Source: an uncultured Rickettsiales bacterium (GTDB lineage Bacteria > Pseudomonadota > Alphaproteobacteria > UBA8366). From it: 5,778 bases of DNA. The stretch spans positions 1 to 5,778 of the forward strand of contig CAJWTF010000185.1 of the NCBI GenBank assembly GCA_913046825.1, in the 5' to 3' direction. Positions 1 through 5,778 of this stretch are shown piece by piece. Every line of letters starts with the position of its first letter. Positions within the stretch are counted from its first letter, which is position 1. The notes below the pieces were generated by a model. That model ran no database searches. It was given only the letters and a program-made list of their open reading frames with translations, and was not told where the DNA came from. Position numbers and translations under genes: made by a program.

Positions 1-47
1 GGCTCGACCCCCGCGTGAGCTTCTCCTCTCTAAAGGATAATCAATGA
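1..47 (+). CDS. OppB/DppB-type ABC transporter permease, C-terminal end only (partial)
   Basis: Only the last codons are present. Reading from base 3, the frame gives LDPRVSFSSLKDNQ and stops at TGA 45-47. The LDPR-(hydrophobic) ending is the usual C-terminus of the OppB/DppB permease of peptide/nickel ABC importers (established knowledge). The next gene is the matching OppC/DppC partner, which makes the assignment firm despite the short length. The stop overlaps the downstream start (ATGA at 44-47), so the two permease subunits are probably translationally coupled and made in equal amounts. The protein would be an inner-membrane subunit forming half of the translocation pore. The rest of the gene lies left of the window. 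Confidence 0.8.
   Translation, partial: LDPRVSFSSLKDNQ
32..37 (+). promoter_or_regulatory. Ribosome binding site of the OppC-type permease
   Basis: AAAGGA lies 6 bases before the ATG at 44 and inside the last codons of the upstream permease gene. It supports the chosen start and independent or coupled re-initiation at the ATGA overlap. Confidence 0.6.
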
Positions 48-955
48 GCGCCACCGCTTCCCAGGATACGCCGGTGCGCCGCATGGCGCGGCGCTTCTTG
101 CAACACAAAATGGCCTTGATCTCCGCTTTGGTTTTGTTAGCGCTGTCTATACTTTCTTTCGCAGCCCCCTTGGTGGAAGTAGCACTTGGTATCGATCATA
201 CCCATGTGGACCTATATAAGCGCTTTAGTTCCCCTTCATGGGACCATCCATTCGGTACCGATGAATTGGGACGAGATCTATTCGTTCGCTTGCTCTATGG
301 CGGACGCGTTTCACTTACGATCGCTGTTATCGCGGCTTTATTCGCAGCAATAATAGGCACACTGATTGGCATAATCGCCGGCTATTACGGTGGCTGGCTG
401 GACCGGTTACTCATGCGCATCAATGACGCCTTTATCGCGTTGCCATTGTTGCCGCTCTTGATCGTTCTTGCCGCGGTAGATTTGGAGAAGGTCGGCATTC
501 CAAAAGAAATCGCGCAATCGGAGGATATCAGTCTTTACAGTATTGTCGTCATTGTCGCCTTGGTCGGCTGGAACACAGTGGCGCGTTTAGTAAGGGCGGA
601 AACCCTGACGTTGAGGGAACACGACTTTGTACGCGCCGCCGTGGCCCTCGGCGCATCACCAACCCGTGTTATGGCACGCCATATTCTTCCCAACGCAATT
701 TCCCCTATCATCGTCGCGATAACGCTATCTGTCGGTACAATCATTTTATTTGAATCCATTCTGAGCTTTCTTGGGCTCGGTATTCAGCCCCCAGTCGCTA
801 GTTGGGGCAATATGCTCAGCAATGCTCAGGACCTAATTTGGTCGACTCCGGTGTTGGCAACTTGGCCGGGATTAATGATTTTTATCACCGTCATCGCCTT
901 CAACTTCCTTGGCGACGGATTGCAGGACGCTTTAGACCCACGGGCAGGCGATTAG
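44..955 (+). CDS. Peptide/opine-type ABC transporter permease, OppC/DppC family
   Basis: This 303-residue inner-membrane protein has the usual length for the family and would pair with the OppB-type subunit just upstream. A short basic N-terminus (RRMARRF, 12-18) precedes TM1 (about 24-46). The OppC N-terminal hallmark FGTDELGRD follows at 70-78. Further membrane segments lie near 90-113, 130-147, 165-183, 218-243 and 270-293. The EAA loop that contacts the ATPase is at about 191-217, with RAAVALGAS and HILPN. SFLGLG (241-246) and the closing FNFLGDGLQDALDPR (286-300) are also typical. A short polar segment at about 147-163 separates two membrane spans. The start is fixed by the AAAGGA site and by the ATGA overlap with the preceding gene. 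The substrate cannot be told from the permease: dipeptides, oligopeptides, glutathione, nickel and opines all use this family. No ATPase or binding-protein gene follows, so these must be upstream or elsewhere. Confidence 0.95.
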   Translation: MSATASQDTPVRRMARRFLQHKMALISALVLLALSILSFAAPLVEVALGIDHTHVDLYKRFSSPSWDHPFGTDELGRDLFVRLLYGGRVSLTIAVIAALFAAIIGTLIGIIAGYYGGWLDRLLMRINDAFIALPLLPLLIVLAAVDLEKVGIPKEIAQSEDISLYSIVVIVALVGWNTVARLVRAETLTLREHDFVRAAVALGASPTRVMARHILPNAISPIIVAITLSVGTIILFESILSFLGLGIQPPVASWGNMLSNAQDLIWSTPVLATWPGLMIFITVIAFNFLGDGLQDALDPRAGD

Positions 956-958
956 CCC

Positions 959-985
959 GGAATAAGAGCCACAAGGCATTATTCC
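959..985 (+). terminator. Putative operon-end stem-loop after the ABC permease
   Basis: GGAATAA (959-965) is perfectly complementary to TTATTCC (979-985). Inside it GCC (968-970) pairs with GGC (975-977) around an ACAA loop, leaving a small GA/A internal loop. The structure begins 3 bases after the permease stop codon, a typical terminator position. The bases after it (CACTATATCT) are AT-leaning but not a true T-run, so it may be a weak intrinsic terminator or a 3'-end stabilising hairpin. Confidence 0.45.
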
Positions 986-1105
986 CACTATATCTAGCCA
1001 TTCGTAGACGCTTCGAAGACAACCTCACCGAGTCGCATTGACTCCAGATACAATTCCCTCTTAAGCTCTAATGGCCAGAATTGAACGTTAACGCTCGCTG
1101 AATGC
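986..1105. other. Intergenic stretch with only weak promoter-like sequence
   Basis: No coding frame is supported here. A TTGACT at 1038-1043 resembles a -35 box, and TCTAAT at 1067-1072 matches the -10 consensus at five of six positions. They are 23 bases apart, too far for a standard sigma-70 pair. The 8-base palindrome CTTCGAAG lies at 1011-1018. A promoter for the next gene must be here or read through from the left, but I cannot place it firmly. Confidence 0.3.
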
Positions 1106-1112
1106 GGGGGAA
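1106..1112 (+). promoter_or_regulatory. Ribosome binding site of the Gln/Asn-rich protein gene
   Basis: GGGGGAA ends 3 bases before the ATG at 1116. It is purine-rich and slightly close to the start, but it is the best site upstream of any in-frame ATG and supports this start. Confidence 0.45.
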
Positions 1113-1115
1113 ATT

Positions 1116-1670
1116 ATGACTGAAATCGCGGGAGTCGGCGCTGCGAACGCAGGGTTGATCCGTGCTGCTGTTCAGAATGAAGAGCAGCAGCTCAACCAGC
1201 AGCAAGCACAAAACAATCAGGACTCTACTGCCGTTGCCGCGCGACGCGTTGAGCAGGCTCAAGGTGGCTCAGGCGATAATGGTGTCGGCAATCCGGGTAA
1301 TCAAAATTTTGACTTCAGTGCTGACGACGTCCAGCAAGAGCAAGTAAACGCCCAGGTCGATCTCAGCTTGGAACGCGAAGAGAACACCCAAGTCCAACTA
1401 CAGGACGAAAATCTCAGAGCGAACGACAGTGTCGAAATTTCGTTAAGTAATGCGGCACAGCAATCCCAAAACAATATCAATCAGCAGGCTGTCCAAGATG
1501 TTGAATCCGCTAAGCGAAGCCAGCAAGTAGGTATAGCCCAAACGGATTCGTCAATCGCTTCGGATGAGTTCACTCGGGCGCTCGATGACAAGCGAGAGCT
1601 TGATGATGCCTCGAACGGGGAATCTCGTGGGGCGCGGGAACTTGGCAGAGTCTTAGATACTTTCGCTTAG
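1116..1670 (+). CDS. Hypothetical acidic, Gln/Asn-rich low-complexity protein
   Basis: I do not recognise this 184-residue protein. It contains 27 Gln and 18 Asn (about a quarter of all residues). It has only one Met (the start), one Pro and two Lys, and no Cys, Trp, Tyr or His. By count there are 31 acidic against 13 basic residues, so it is clearly acidic. Gln clusters recur at about 20-35, 72-80, 92-96, 115-127 and 136-142, separated by a Gly/Asn-rich patch (50-63). The ends are less biased: an Ala-rich N-terminus (MTEIAGVGAANAGLIRAAV) and a charged C-terminus closing with LGRVLDTFA. No signal peptide or membrane segment is visible, so it is probably cytoplasmic or exported by a non-Sec route. 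Disorder or coiled coil is likely. The ending faintly recalls short alphaproteobacterial motility-associated proteins, but this is not enough to name it. A ribosome site and the long uninterrupted frame support a real gene; overlapping frames on the other strand are shadows. Confidence 0.75.
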   Translation: MTEIAGVGAANAGLIRAAVQNEEQQLNQQQAQNNQDSTAVAARRVEQAQGGSGDNGVGNPGNQNFDFSADDVQQEQVNAQVDLSLEREENTQVQLQDENLRANDSVEISLSNAAQQSQNNINQQAVQDVESAKRSQQVGIAQTDSSIASDEFTRALDDKRELDDASNGESRGARELGRVLDTFA

Positions 1671-1692
1671 TATCTGTTAGACAGCTAAGCAG
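1655..1692. terminator. Competing inverted repeats between convergent genes, possible weak bidirectional terminator
   Basis: AGATAC (1655-1660) and GTATCT (1670-1675) form a perfect six-base stem with a nine-base loop. CTGTTAG (1674-1680) can instead pair with CTAAGCAG (1685-1692) with one bulged G, and GCTTAG (1665-1670) with CTAAGC (1685-1690). The repeats straddle the two facing stop codons, where a shared terminator is expected. No T-run follows on either strand, so the call is weak. Confidence 0.25.
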
Positions 1693-2104
1693 CAGTGGAT
1701 TGAGGTTGTCTCATTGGGGTTGCGTCGCTAAGCCCATGCAGCGCGGTCAATATAACTTCGGCATTCGGACCGTTGAGTGAATAATAAATCGTTTGTGCGG
1801 AACGTCTTGTTTTGACGATCTTAGCGACTCTTAACCGCGCCAAATGTTGAGAAAGCGCTGATTGGCTGAGATCGAGTATCTCTTCCATCTCGCCAACGGA
1901 TTTCTCGCCTTGCAACAGATGACACAGAATAAAGCGACGCTTCTCGTTCGCCATCGCCTTCAACAACGCGCCAGCTTCGTCGACATCGTCGATCAATTCC
2001 TGCGCCAATTTTTCGCGACCGGCAGCTCTCAACGCGTATACCCCTTCATTCACTTCACTTAGTTCGCAAATAATAAGGTATGAGTCCCTCACACGTTGAC
2101 ACAT
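1685..2104 (-). CDS. ArsR-family winged-helix transcriptional regulator (BigR/SqrR-like)
   Basis: This is a small dimeric DNA-binding repressor of the ArsR/SmtB family. The core begins near residue 39 of the longest frame, with AGALLKAMANEKRRFIL as the first helices. The helix-turn-helix SVGEMEEILDLSQSALSQHL (69-88) follows, then the wing TRRSAQTIYYSL (99-110) and a final dimerisation helix. Sequence style is closest to the thiol/sulfide-sensing BigR/SqrR group. Cys61 (FILCHL) sits where that group has its first sensor cysteine, but no second cysteine is present in the last helix. No classical ArsR metal motif (ELCVCDL) is seen. The coordinates use the ATG at 2104 (139 residues), which is long for the family and has no ribosome site. 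An in-frame TTG at 2032 with AAGGGG eight bases upstream gives 115 residues and is probably the true start. It is the last gene of the minus-strand cluster, 34 bases after the oxidoreductase, and could autoregulate or control that cluster. Confidence 0.9.
   Translation of the reverse strand: MCQRVRDSYLIICELSEVNEGVYALRAAGREKLAQELIDDVDEAGALLKAMANEKRRFILCHLLQGEKSVGEMEEILDLSQSALSQHLARLRVAKIVKTRRSAQTIYYSLNGPNAEVILTALHGLSDATPMRQPQSTAA
2041..2046 (-). promoter_or_regulatory. Strong Shine-Dalgarno pointing to a TTG start of the ArsR gene
   Basis: On the minus strand AAGGGG is followed by eight bases and an in-frame TTG (2032-2030). No comparable site precedes the ATG at 2104, and only a weak one precedes the GTG at 2053. 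This favours a 115-residue regulator whose N-terminus matches the usual family length. Confidence 0.5.
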
Positions 2105-2121
2105 CAGAACACGTTAATGTG
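2091..2121 (-). promoter_or_regulatory. Candidate operator: AACGTGT direct repeat and near-palindrome before arsR
   Basis: On the minus strand AACGTGT occurs twice (2115-2109 and 2097-2091), 18 bases apart start to start. The upstream copy overlaps CACATTAACGTG (2121-2110), a 12-base palindrome with one symmetric mismatch. A TATTAT -10-like box lies at 2075-2070, just downstream. The arrangement fits autoregulation by an ArsR dimer, but no good -35 box is present, so this is inferred. Confidence 0.3.
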
Positions 2122-2138
2122 ATGGAATAAGTCCGAAT

Positions 2139-3260
2139 TCATACAAAGCGGCGTGGGGTCAGATCAGCTTCCGATACCCCGGCCTCCAGGAACTCCGAGG
2201 GAAGGTTGCCATCGACGATCAAGCTCGCGGTAGCCACCCCCATCACTGGTGATGTTTCGATCCCATATCCGCCTTGACCCGCGAGCCAGAAAAAACCTTC
2301 CGCATCCGGTGCAAAACCGACAACCGGTGTTTTATCGGATGCAAATGTCCTCAGGCCGGCCCGGCTATGAGAAATCCGCCCGACCCGCATCGTCGTCATT
2401 CGCTCAATCGCATCCGCAATCAACGCAATATCGAGTTCTTCCGGTTGCGCATCCGATGCCTCAACTGGCGTCTCGTCGGCAGGCGACGCCAGAACCTTCC
2501 CGGCGTCCGGTTTGAAATACCAATTCTCGTCAGCGTCGATCACCAGTGGCCAGGCGTCAATCGCCGCATCGCTCGGCGGATCGAACAGGATTACCGTCCG
2601 TCGTTTTGGCGTCAAACCGACCGTCGCGACGCCGGCACGCTCGGCCACGACATCCGCCCAAGCACCTGCTGCATTCACAACGACCGGTGCTTCAAATCCG
2701 CCCGCTGGCGTCTCAACTCGCCAAACGCCATCTTGTCGTGTCAAGCCGGTGACTTCCGCATTCGTGATAATGTCGCCACCGCGCGACCGCGTCCCCCGCA
2801 AGAATCCGCCATGCAAAGCATGCACATCCATATCGGTCGATTCCGGCTCAAGGACGGCACTGTCGAAGGCCTCGGCACGTAAGACCGGTACGATGCCGCG
2901 CGCTCCCGCAACATCCAATTCCGATACCGGACAATTCTCTTCCGCCGCCATTGCCACGAAGGCATCAATGACCGGGCGTTGAGCATCCGTCGCCACAAAC
3001 ATCGCGCCGCGCGGTGTCAGGATCGGCGCACTCGTAAATCCATCCGGAGGGGAGATGAGAAAATCCTTACTGAGGCGCACCAAGGCACGGATCGGGCCGT
3101 TGCCATATAGCTCGGTAAATTGCGCAGCGGAACGTCCCGTACTGTGATAGCCGGGTTGGTCTTCCATTTCGAGCAACGCGACTGAACCATGCAGTGCCAG
3201 CCTATACGCGGCCGATGCTCCGGCAATCCCCCCGCCTATGATGATGAAATCGTATCCCAT
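2139..3260 (-). CDS. FAD-dependent D-amino-acid dehydrogenase-like oxidoreductase (DAO family, DauA-like)
   Basis: This 373-residue flavoenzyme of the DAO superfamily probably oxidises a D-amino acid, or a related amine, to an imino/keto acid. The N-terminal Rossmann motif is IIGGGIAGASAAYRL (7-21), with the ribose-binding acid at E31. PGYHSTGRSAA (37-46) is the conserved flavin-contact loop. VVVNAAGAWAD (193-203) and the C-terminal GFFWLAGQGGYGIETSP (322-338) complete the FAD site. Along its length it resembles Pseudomonas D-arginine dehydrogenase DauA as I remember it. Residues equivalent to DauA Thr50, Tyr53, Arg222, Tyr249 and Arg305 are present as Thr49, Tyr52, Arg221, Tyr248 and Arg304, so a carboxylate-bearing substrate is likely. 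DauA Glu87, which binds the arginine side chain, is Ala86 here, and His48 is Gln47. Specificity should therefore differ. There is no signal peptide beyond the Rossmann strand. The ATG at 3260 is preceded by AGGTTAGGGAG and lies 9 bases after the RND stop, so the two are co-transcribed. Confidence 0.9.
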   Translation of the reverse strand: MGYDFIIIGGGIAGASAAYRLALHGSVALLEMEDQPGYHSTGRSAAQFTELYGNGPIRALVRLSKDFLISPPDGFTSAPILTPRGAMFVATDAQRPVIDAFVAMAAEENCPVSELDVAGARGIVPVLRAEAFDSAVLEPESTDMDVHALHGGFLRGTRSRGGDIITNAEVTGLTRQDGVWRVETPAGGFEAPVVVNAAGAWADVVAERAGVATVGLTPKRRTVILFDPPSDAAIDAWPLVIDADENWYFKPDAGKVLASPADETPVEASDAQPEELDIALIADAIERMTTMRVGRISHSRAGLRTFASDKTPVVGFAPDAEGFFWLAGQGGYGIETSPVMGVATASLIVDGNLPSEFLEAGVSEADLTPRRFV

Positions 3261-3269
3261 CTCCCTAAC

Positions 3270-5778
3270 CTATTCCGCTGTCTGGGCAACGGCTTCGTCC
3301 GCCCCTCGACCACGTTCCAGGACGCCGATGAAGACGCTCAACAAGGGCGGCACGATAGCGAGAGTTAAGACCGCTGAGAGCGATAATCCACCGACAACGA
3401 CGGAGCCGAGACCTCTGTATATCTCCGAACCGGCGCCCGGGAAAACTACCAGCGGCAACATGCCGCCGACACTGGTCAGGGTCGACATGAAGATGGGTCG
3501 GATCCGGTTCCGCGTCGCTTCCACGATCGCGTCACCATGGGCATAGCCTTCCTCGCGAATGTGATAAAGCGTCTGATGCACCAGCAGGATCGCATTATTG
3601 ACGACGATCCCGATCAAGATCACGAAACCAAGCAAGGTCAACATATCCAGTGCTTGGAAATAGAACAGATTGAGCAGGTTTAGACCGATGACACCACCCG
3701 CGGTCGCTAATGGCACCGAAAGGACAATAATGAGCGGATAGACGAAGCTCTCGAAGAGCACCGCCATAACCAGGTAGACAATCGCCAGGGCAATCGCCAA
3801 ATCCCACTTCATTTCAGCAGCTGTTGCGAGCAATTTGTCCGCCGTGCCGGACAGTCTGATTCTGACGCCGGGCGGCAAACCTTCCTCGAATAGTTTGTCG
3901 ATCACATCACCCTGCAAAATATCCAACGCTTCCCCGAGCGCCAGTTCCGGTGCCGGGCGAATTTGTAGGGTCACAGTGCGGGCGTTGTCCACATGGCGAA
4001 TTTCCGTCGGCCCCGCCGTCACCTGGACGTCCGCCAGGGAAGAGACCGGTAGAATCGTGCCACCGGGTGTCACGACCGGAAGTGCTGCAATGCCCTGGGT
4101 TTCCACAATACTGTCTTCTGGTCCCATCAACATCAGGTCGATTTGTTGGCCACCTTCCGTCACTTCCGCCACGCGAACGCCATCATTAAAGGCGTCGACC
4201 GTAACGGCGAGGTCCTGCGCCGACAATCCCGCATCCGCCAAACGTATGCGGTTCGGCACGATCCGAATTTCCGGCTCGCCCAATTGCAGACTAGGCCGAG
4301 GCCGGAAACTGGTGCCGTCCTTACGCGGCAGAATTTCGCCAATGCGAGCGCCGGCCCGACGAGCTCCTTCAAAGATATCGGTCAATTCCAAGCCCGTAAT
4401 GTCCATGTCGATAGATCGGCTGCCGCCGATACCGCGCCCAAAAATCGATGGCTGAAAACTATGGACGAACGTGCTGGGCTCCTTGAATACCGGTTTCTCC
4501 AACAATGGGATCATGTCTTTTGCCCGCGTCGGGTCCATTCCCCGCCCGCCCAAGAAAACCTGCTGACGCCAAACCACGAAGAAGAAATATTTCAGCTTCG
4601 GCGGCATATCAGCTGCAGCGATGTCGTTCTCGTCCTTGGCGATATGCGGAAGCACTTCAGCTTCGACCCGATTGGCAAGCTCGCTCATCGTCTTGAGGTT
4701 ATAACCGGCAGGCGGTTGCACGACACTGATCACCAGATTTCGATTGCCCTCGGGCAGGTACTCCAAGGGCGGCAGCAACCACCACGTCAGCGATACCGTC
4801 CCAGCCATCAACGCTCCGACGATACCGAGAGCGATCTTCTTATCAGCCACCATGCGCCGGGTAATGCCAACGACGCCGGCGATGAACATGCGCCCGAACT
4901 TGTCCGCAAAGGGCACGCTTAGTCCTTTACCCGGTTGCTTCACGTCGCCGCCAAGCAGTCGCTTCGCGAGAGCCGGAATTACGGTAATCGAGACAATCAA
5001 GGACAGAGAGACGGATACGGAAATCGCGACCGCGATGTCACGGAAAAGCTGCCCCACCTCAAGATCCATGATAAGCAGCGGAATGAAAACCATCACTGTC
5101 GTCAGCGCGGAGACGAGAATGGCGCCCCATACCTGCTGCGCGCCCAACAGAGCTGCAAGCGAAGGTTTCTTCCCTTGCTCGCGCATTCGATAGATGTTCT
5201 CCAAGACGACAATTGCAGCGTCGACGACCATGCCAACGGCAAACGCAATGCCGGCGAGCGAGACCACGTTGATCGAGCGTCCCAGAAGCGCCATCGCGAC
5301 GAACGACGCGATGACGGAAACCGGTATCGCCAAACCGACGACCAAGGTTGCGCGTATCGATTTCAGGAATATGAGCAAGATCGCAACGGCGATGGTGCCG
5401 CCTATCCAGATATTTTGGATCACCAACTCGATCGCCGAATCGATATACACGGTTTCATCATAGAGCTGGCGGAACACCAAACGTTCCTGGGCAATCGGCC
5501 CCGAATTCAATTCGGCGACTGCCTTGCGTATACCCTTCATCGTCTCGATGACATTGGCGCCGACTTGTCGGGTGGCGTTGATTGCAATCGCCGGATGCCC
5601 GTTGGTCCGCACACGCGCCGTCGGCTTCTTATAGCCGTACTCGACCGTCGCGATATCGCCAACCAACACCCGCCCGATACCGCCGGTGCCGGTGGTCGGG
5701 CCGCCGGTGTCATCCGTCCGCAATACAACGTCGCGGATGGCCTCTACCGTATTGAGCTCTGCTTCAGTGCGAACGACG
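3270..5778 (-). CDS. RND-superfamily efflux permease (AcrB/HAE1-like), N-terminus beyond the window
   Basis: This inner-membrane proton-driven pump works with a periplasmic adaptor and an outer-membrane channel. About 836 residues are visible. The frame stays open to the right edge (VVRTEAELNTVEAIRDVV before 5723), so the TTG at 5723 is not a start; roughly 200 residues, including TM1 and part of the first porter domain, are missing. Numbering from 5723, membrane segments lie near 104-121, 126-146, 153-175, 198-218, 228-252 and 297-316, then 638-657, 660-680, 691-716, 743-763 and 772-800. The second periplasmic porter region is about 320-635, with the family motif GRGIGGSRSIDMDITG (429-444). 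In TM4, GMVVDAAIVVLEN keeps the first proton-relay aspartate (Asp168) but has Ala in place of the second. In TM10, GIVVNNAILLV has Asn where AcrB has its relay lysine. These exchanges are known in non-AcrB RND branches. Substrate is unknown. The adaptor gene is probably upstream, to the right of the window. Confidence 0.95.
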   Translation of the reverse strand, partial: VVRTEAELNTVEAIRDVVLRTDDTGGPTTGTGGIGRVLVGDIATVEYGYKKPTARVRTNGHPAIAINATRQVGANVIETMKGIRKAVAELNSGPIAQERLVFRQLYDETVYIDSAIELVIQNIWIGGTIAVAILLIFLKSIRATLVVGLAIPVSVIASFVAMALLGRSINVVSLAGIAFAVGMVVDAAIVVLENIYRMREQGKKPSLAALLGAQQVWGAILVSALTTVMVFIPLLIMDLEVGQLFRDIAVAISVSVSLSLIVSITVIPALAKRLLGGDVKQPGKGLSVPFADKFGRMFIAGVVGITRRMVADKKIALGIVGALMAGTVSLTWWLLPPLEYLPEGNRNLVISVVQPPAGYNLKTMSELANRVEAEVLPHIAKDENDIAAADMPPKLKYFFFVVWRQQVFLGGRGMDPTRAKDMIPLLEKPVFKEPSTFVHSFQPSIFGRGIGGSRSIDMDITGLELTDIFEGARRAGARIGEILPRKDGTSFRPRPSLQLGEPEIRIVPNRIRLADAGLSAQDLAVTVDAFNDGVRVAEVTEGGQQIDLMLMGPEDSIVETQGIAALPVVTPGGTILPVSSLADVQVTAGPTEIRHVDNARTVTLQIRPAPELALGEALDILQGDVIDKLFEEGLPPGVRIRLSGTADKLLATAAEMKWDLAIALAIVYLVMAVLFESFVYPLIIVLSVPLATAGGVIGLNLLNLFYFQALDMLTLLGFVILIGIVVNNAILLVHQTLYHIREEGYAHGDAIVEATRNRIRPIFMSTLTSVGGMLPLVVFPGAGSEIYRGLGSVVVGGLSLSAVLTLAIVPPLLSVFIGVLERGRGADEAVAQTAE

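Noticed and set aside
802..1041. A 79-codon + strand open frame overlapping the permease end
   Set aside because: It lies mostly within the permease gene in another frame, has no family character, and its tail runs through the stem-loop after the stop.
1038..1072. TTGACT plus TCTAAT as a sigma-70 promoter for the Gln/Asn-rich gene
   Set aside because: The spacing is 23 bases, well outside the normal range; kept only as a weak remark on the intergenic stretch.
1180..1225. CAG/CAA-rich stretch as a DNA tandem repeat
   Set aside because: The codons for Gln and Asn are mixed irregularly with no fixed period, so it reflects protein composition rather than a nucleotide repeat.
2096..2101. A perfect TTGACA -35 hexamer on the + strand
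   Set aside because: No -10-like box lies at a 16-18 base spacing and no + strand gene follows; the region is the 5' end of a minus-strand gene.
2274..2982. Long + strand open frames opposite the oxidoreductase
   Set aside because: They are antisense shadows of a GC-rich gene, rich in Arg, Ser and Pro, with no domain; the minus-strand protein is clearly the real one.
4143..4922. A 259-codon + strand open frame opposite the RND gene
   Set aside because: Composition is arbitrary (many His, Arg, Gln), no motif is visible, and it is antisense to a well-conserved pump.
5721..5723. TTG at 5723 as the start of the RND permease
   Set aside because: The frame stays open to the right edge with typical RND porter sequence, and about 200 N-terminal family residues would be missing; the gene is cut by the window.

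Overview
The window is bacterial chromosomal DNA and reads most like an alphaproteobacterium. The reasons are a dipeptide/oligopeptide ABC permease pair, a DadA/DauA-like FAD oxidoreductase, a BigR/SqrR-like ArsR regulator and a large RND permease, all with moderate-to-high GC and tight gene packing. The lineage is inferred from protein character only. No rRNA, tRNA, CRISPR array, insertion sequence or phage gene was seen.

Layout. The left part (1-955) is on the + strand. It holds the last codons of an OppB/DppB-type permease, overlapping the start of a complete OppC/DppC-type permease. A stem-loop at 959-985, just after the stop, probably ends that operon. Next, after a 160-base intergenic stretch, is an unrecognised 184-residue acidic, Gln/Asn-rich protein (1116-1670, +) with no Cys, Trp, Tyr or His. 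It converges on the minus-strand genes with 14 bases between the stop codons.

The right part (5778 down to 1685) is one minus-strand cluster. It contains an RND efflux permease (start beyond the right edge), then 9 bases later an FAD-dependent D-amino-acid dehydrogenase-like enzyme, then an ArsR-family winged-helix repressor. The RND and oxidoreductase genes are very likely co-transcribed. The regulator may be the last gene of the same operon, or may also have its own promoter. A strong Shine-Dalgarno before an in-frame TTG at 2032, and a repeated AACGTGT upstream of it, suggest that its true start is internal to the longest frame.

Working together. The ABC permeases would form the membrane channel of a peptide or opine-like importer whose ATPases and binding protein lie outside the window. 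The minus-strand cluster pairs export (RND), oxidation of a D-amino acid or related amine at the membrane or in the cytoplasm, and a possible local repressor. The oxidoreductase keeps the carboxylate-binding residues I recall for DauA but lacks its arginine-recognising glutamate, so its substrate is probably not D-arginine. That link between an RND pump, an amino-acid oxidase and an ArsR regulator is the most interesting lead here. It is an inference from gene order, not proof of a new system.
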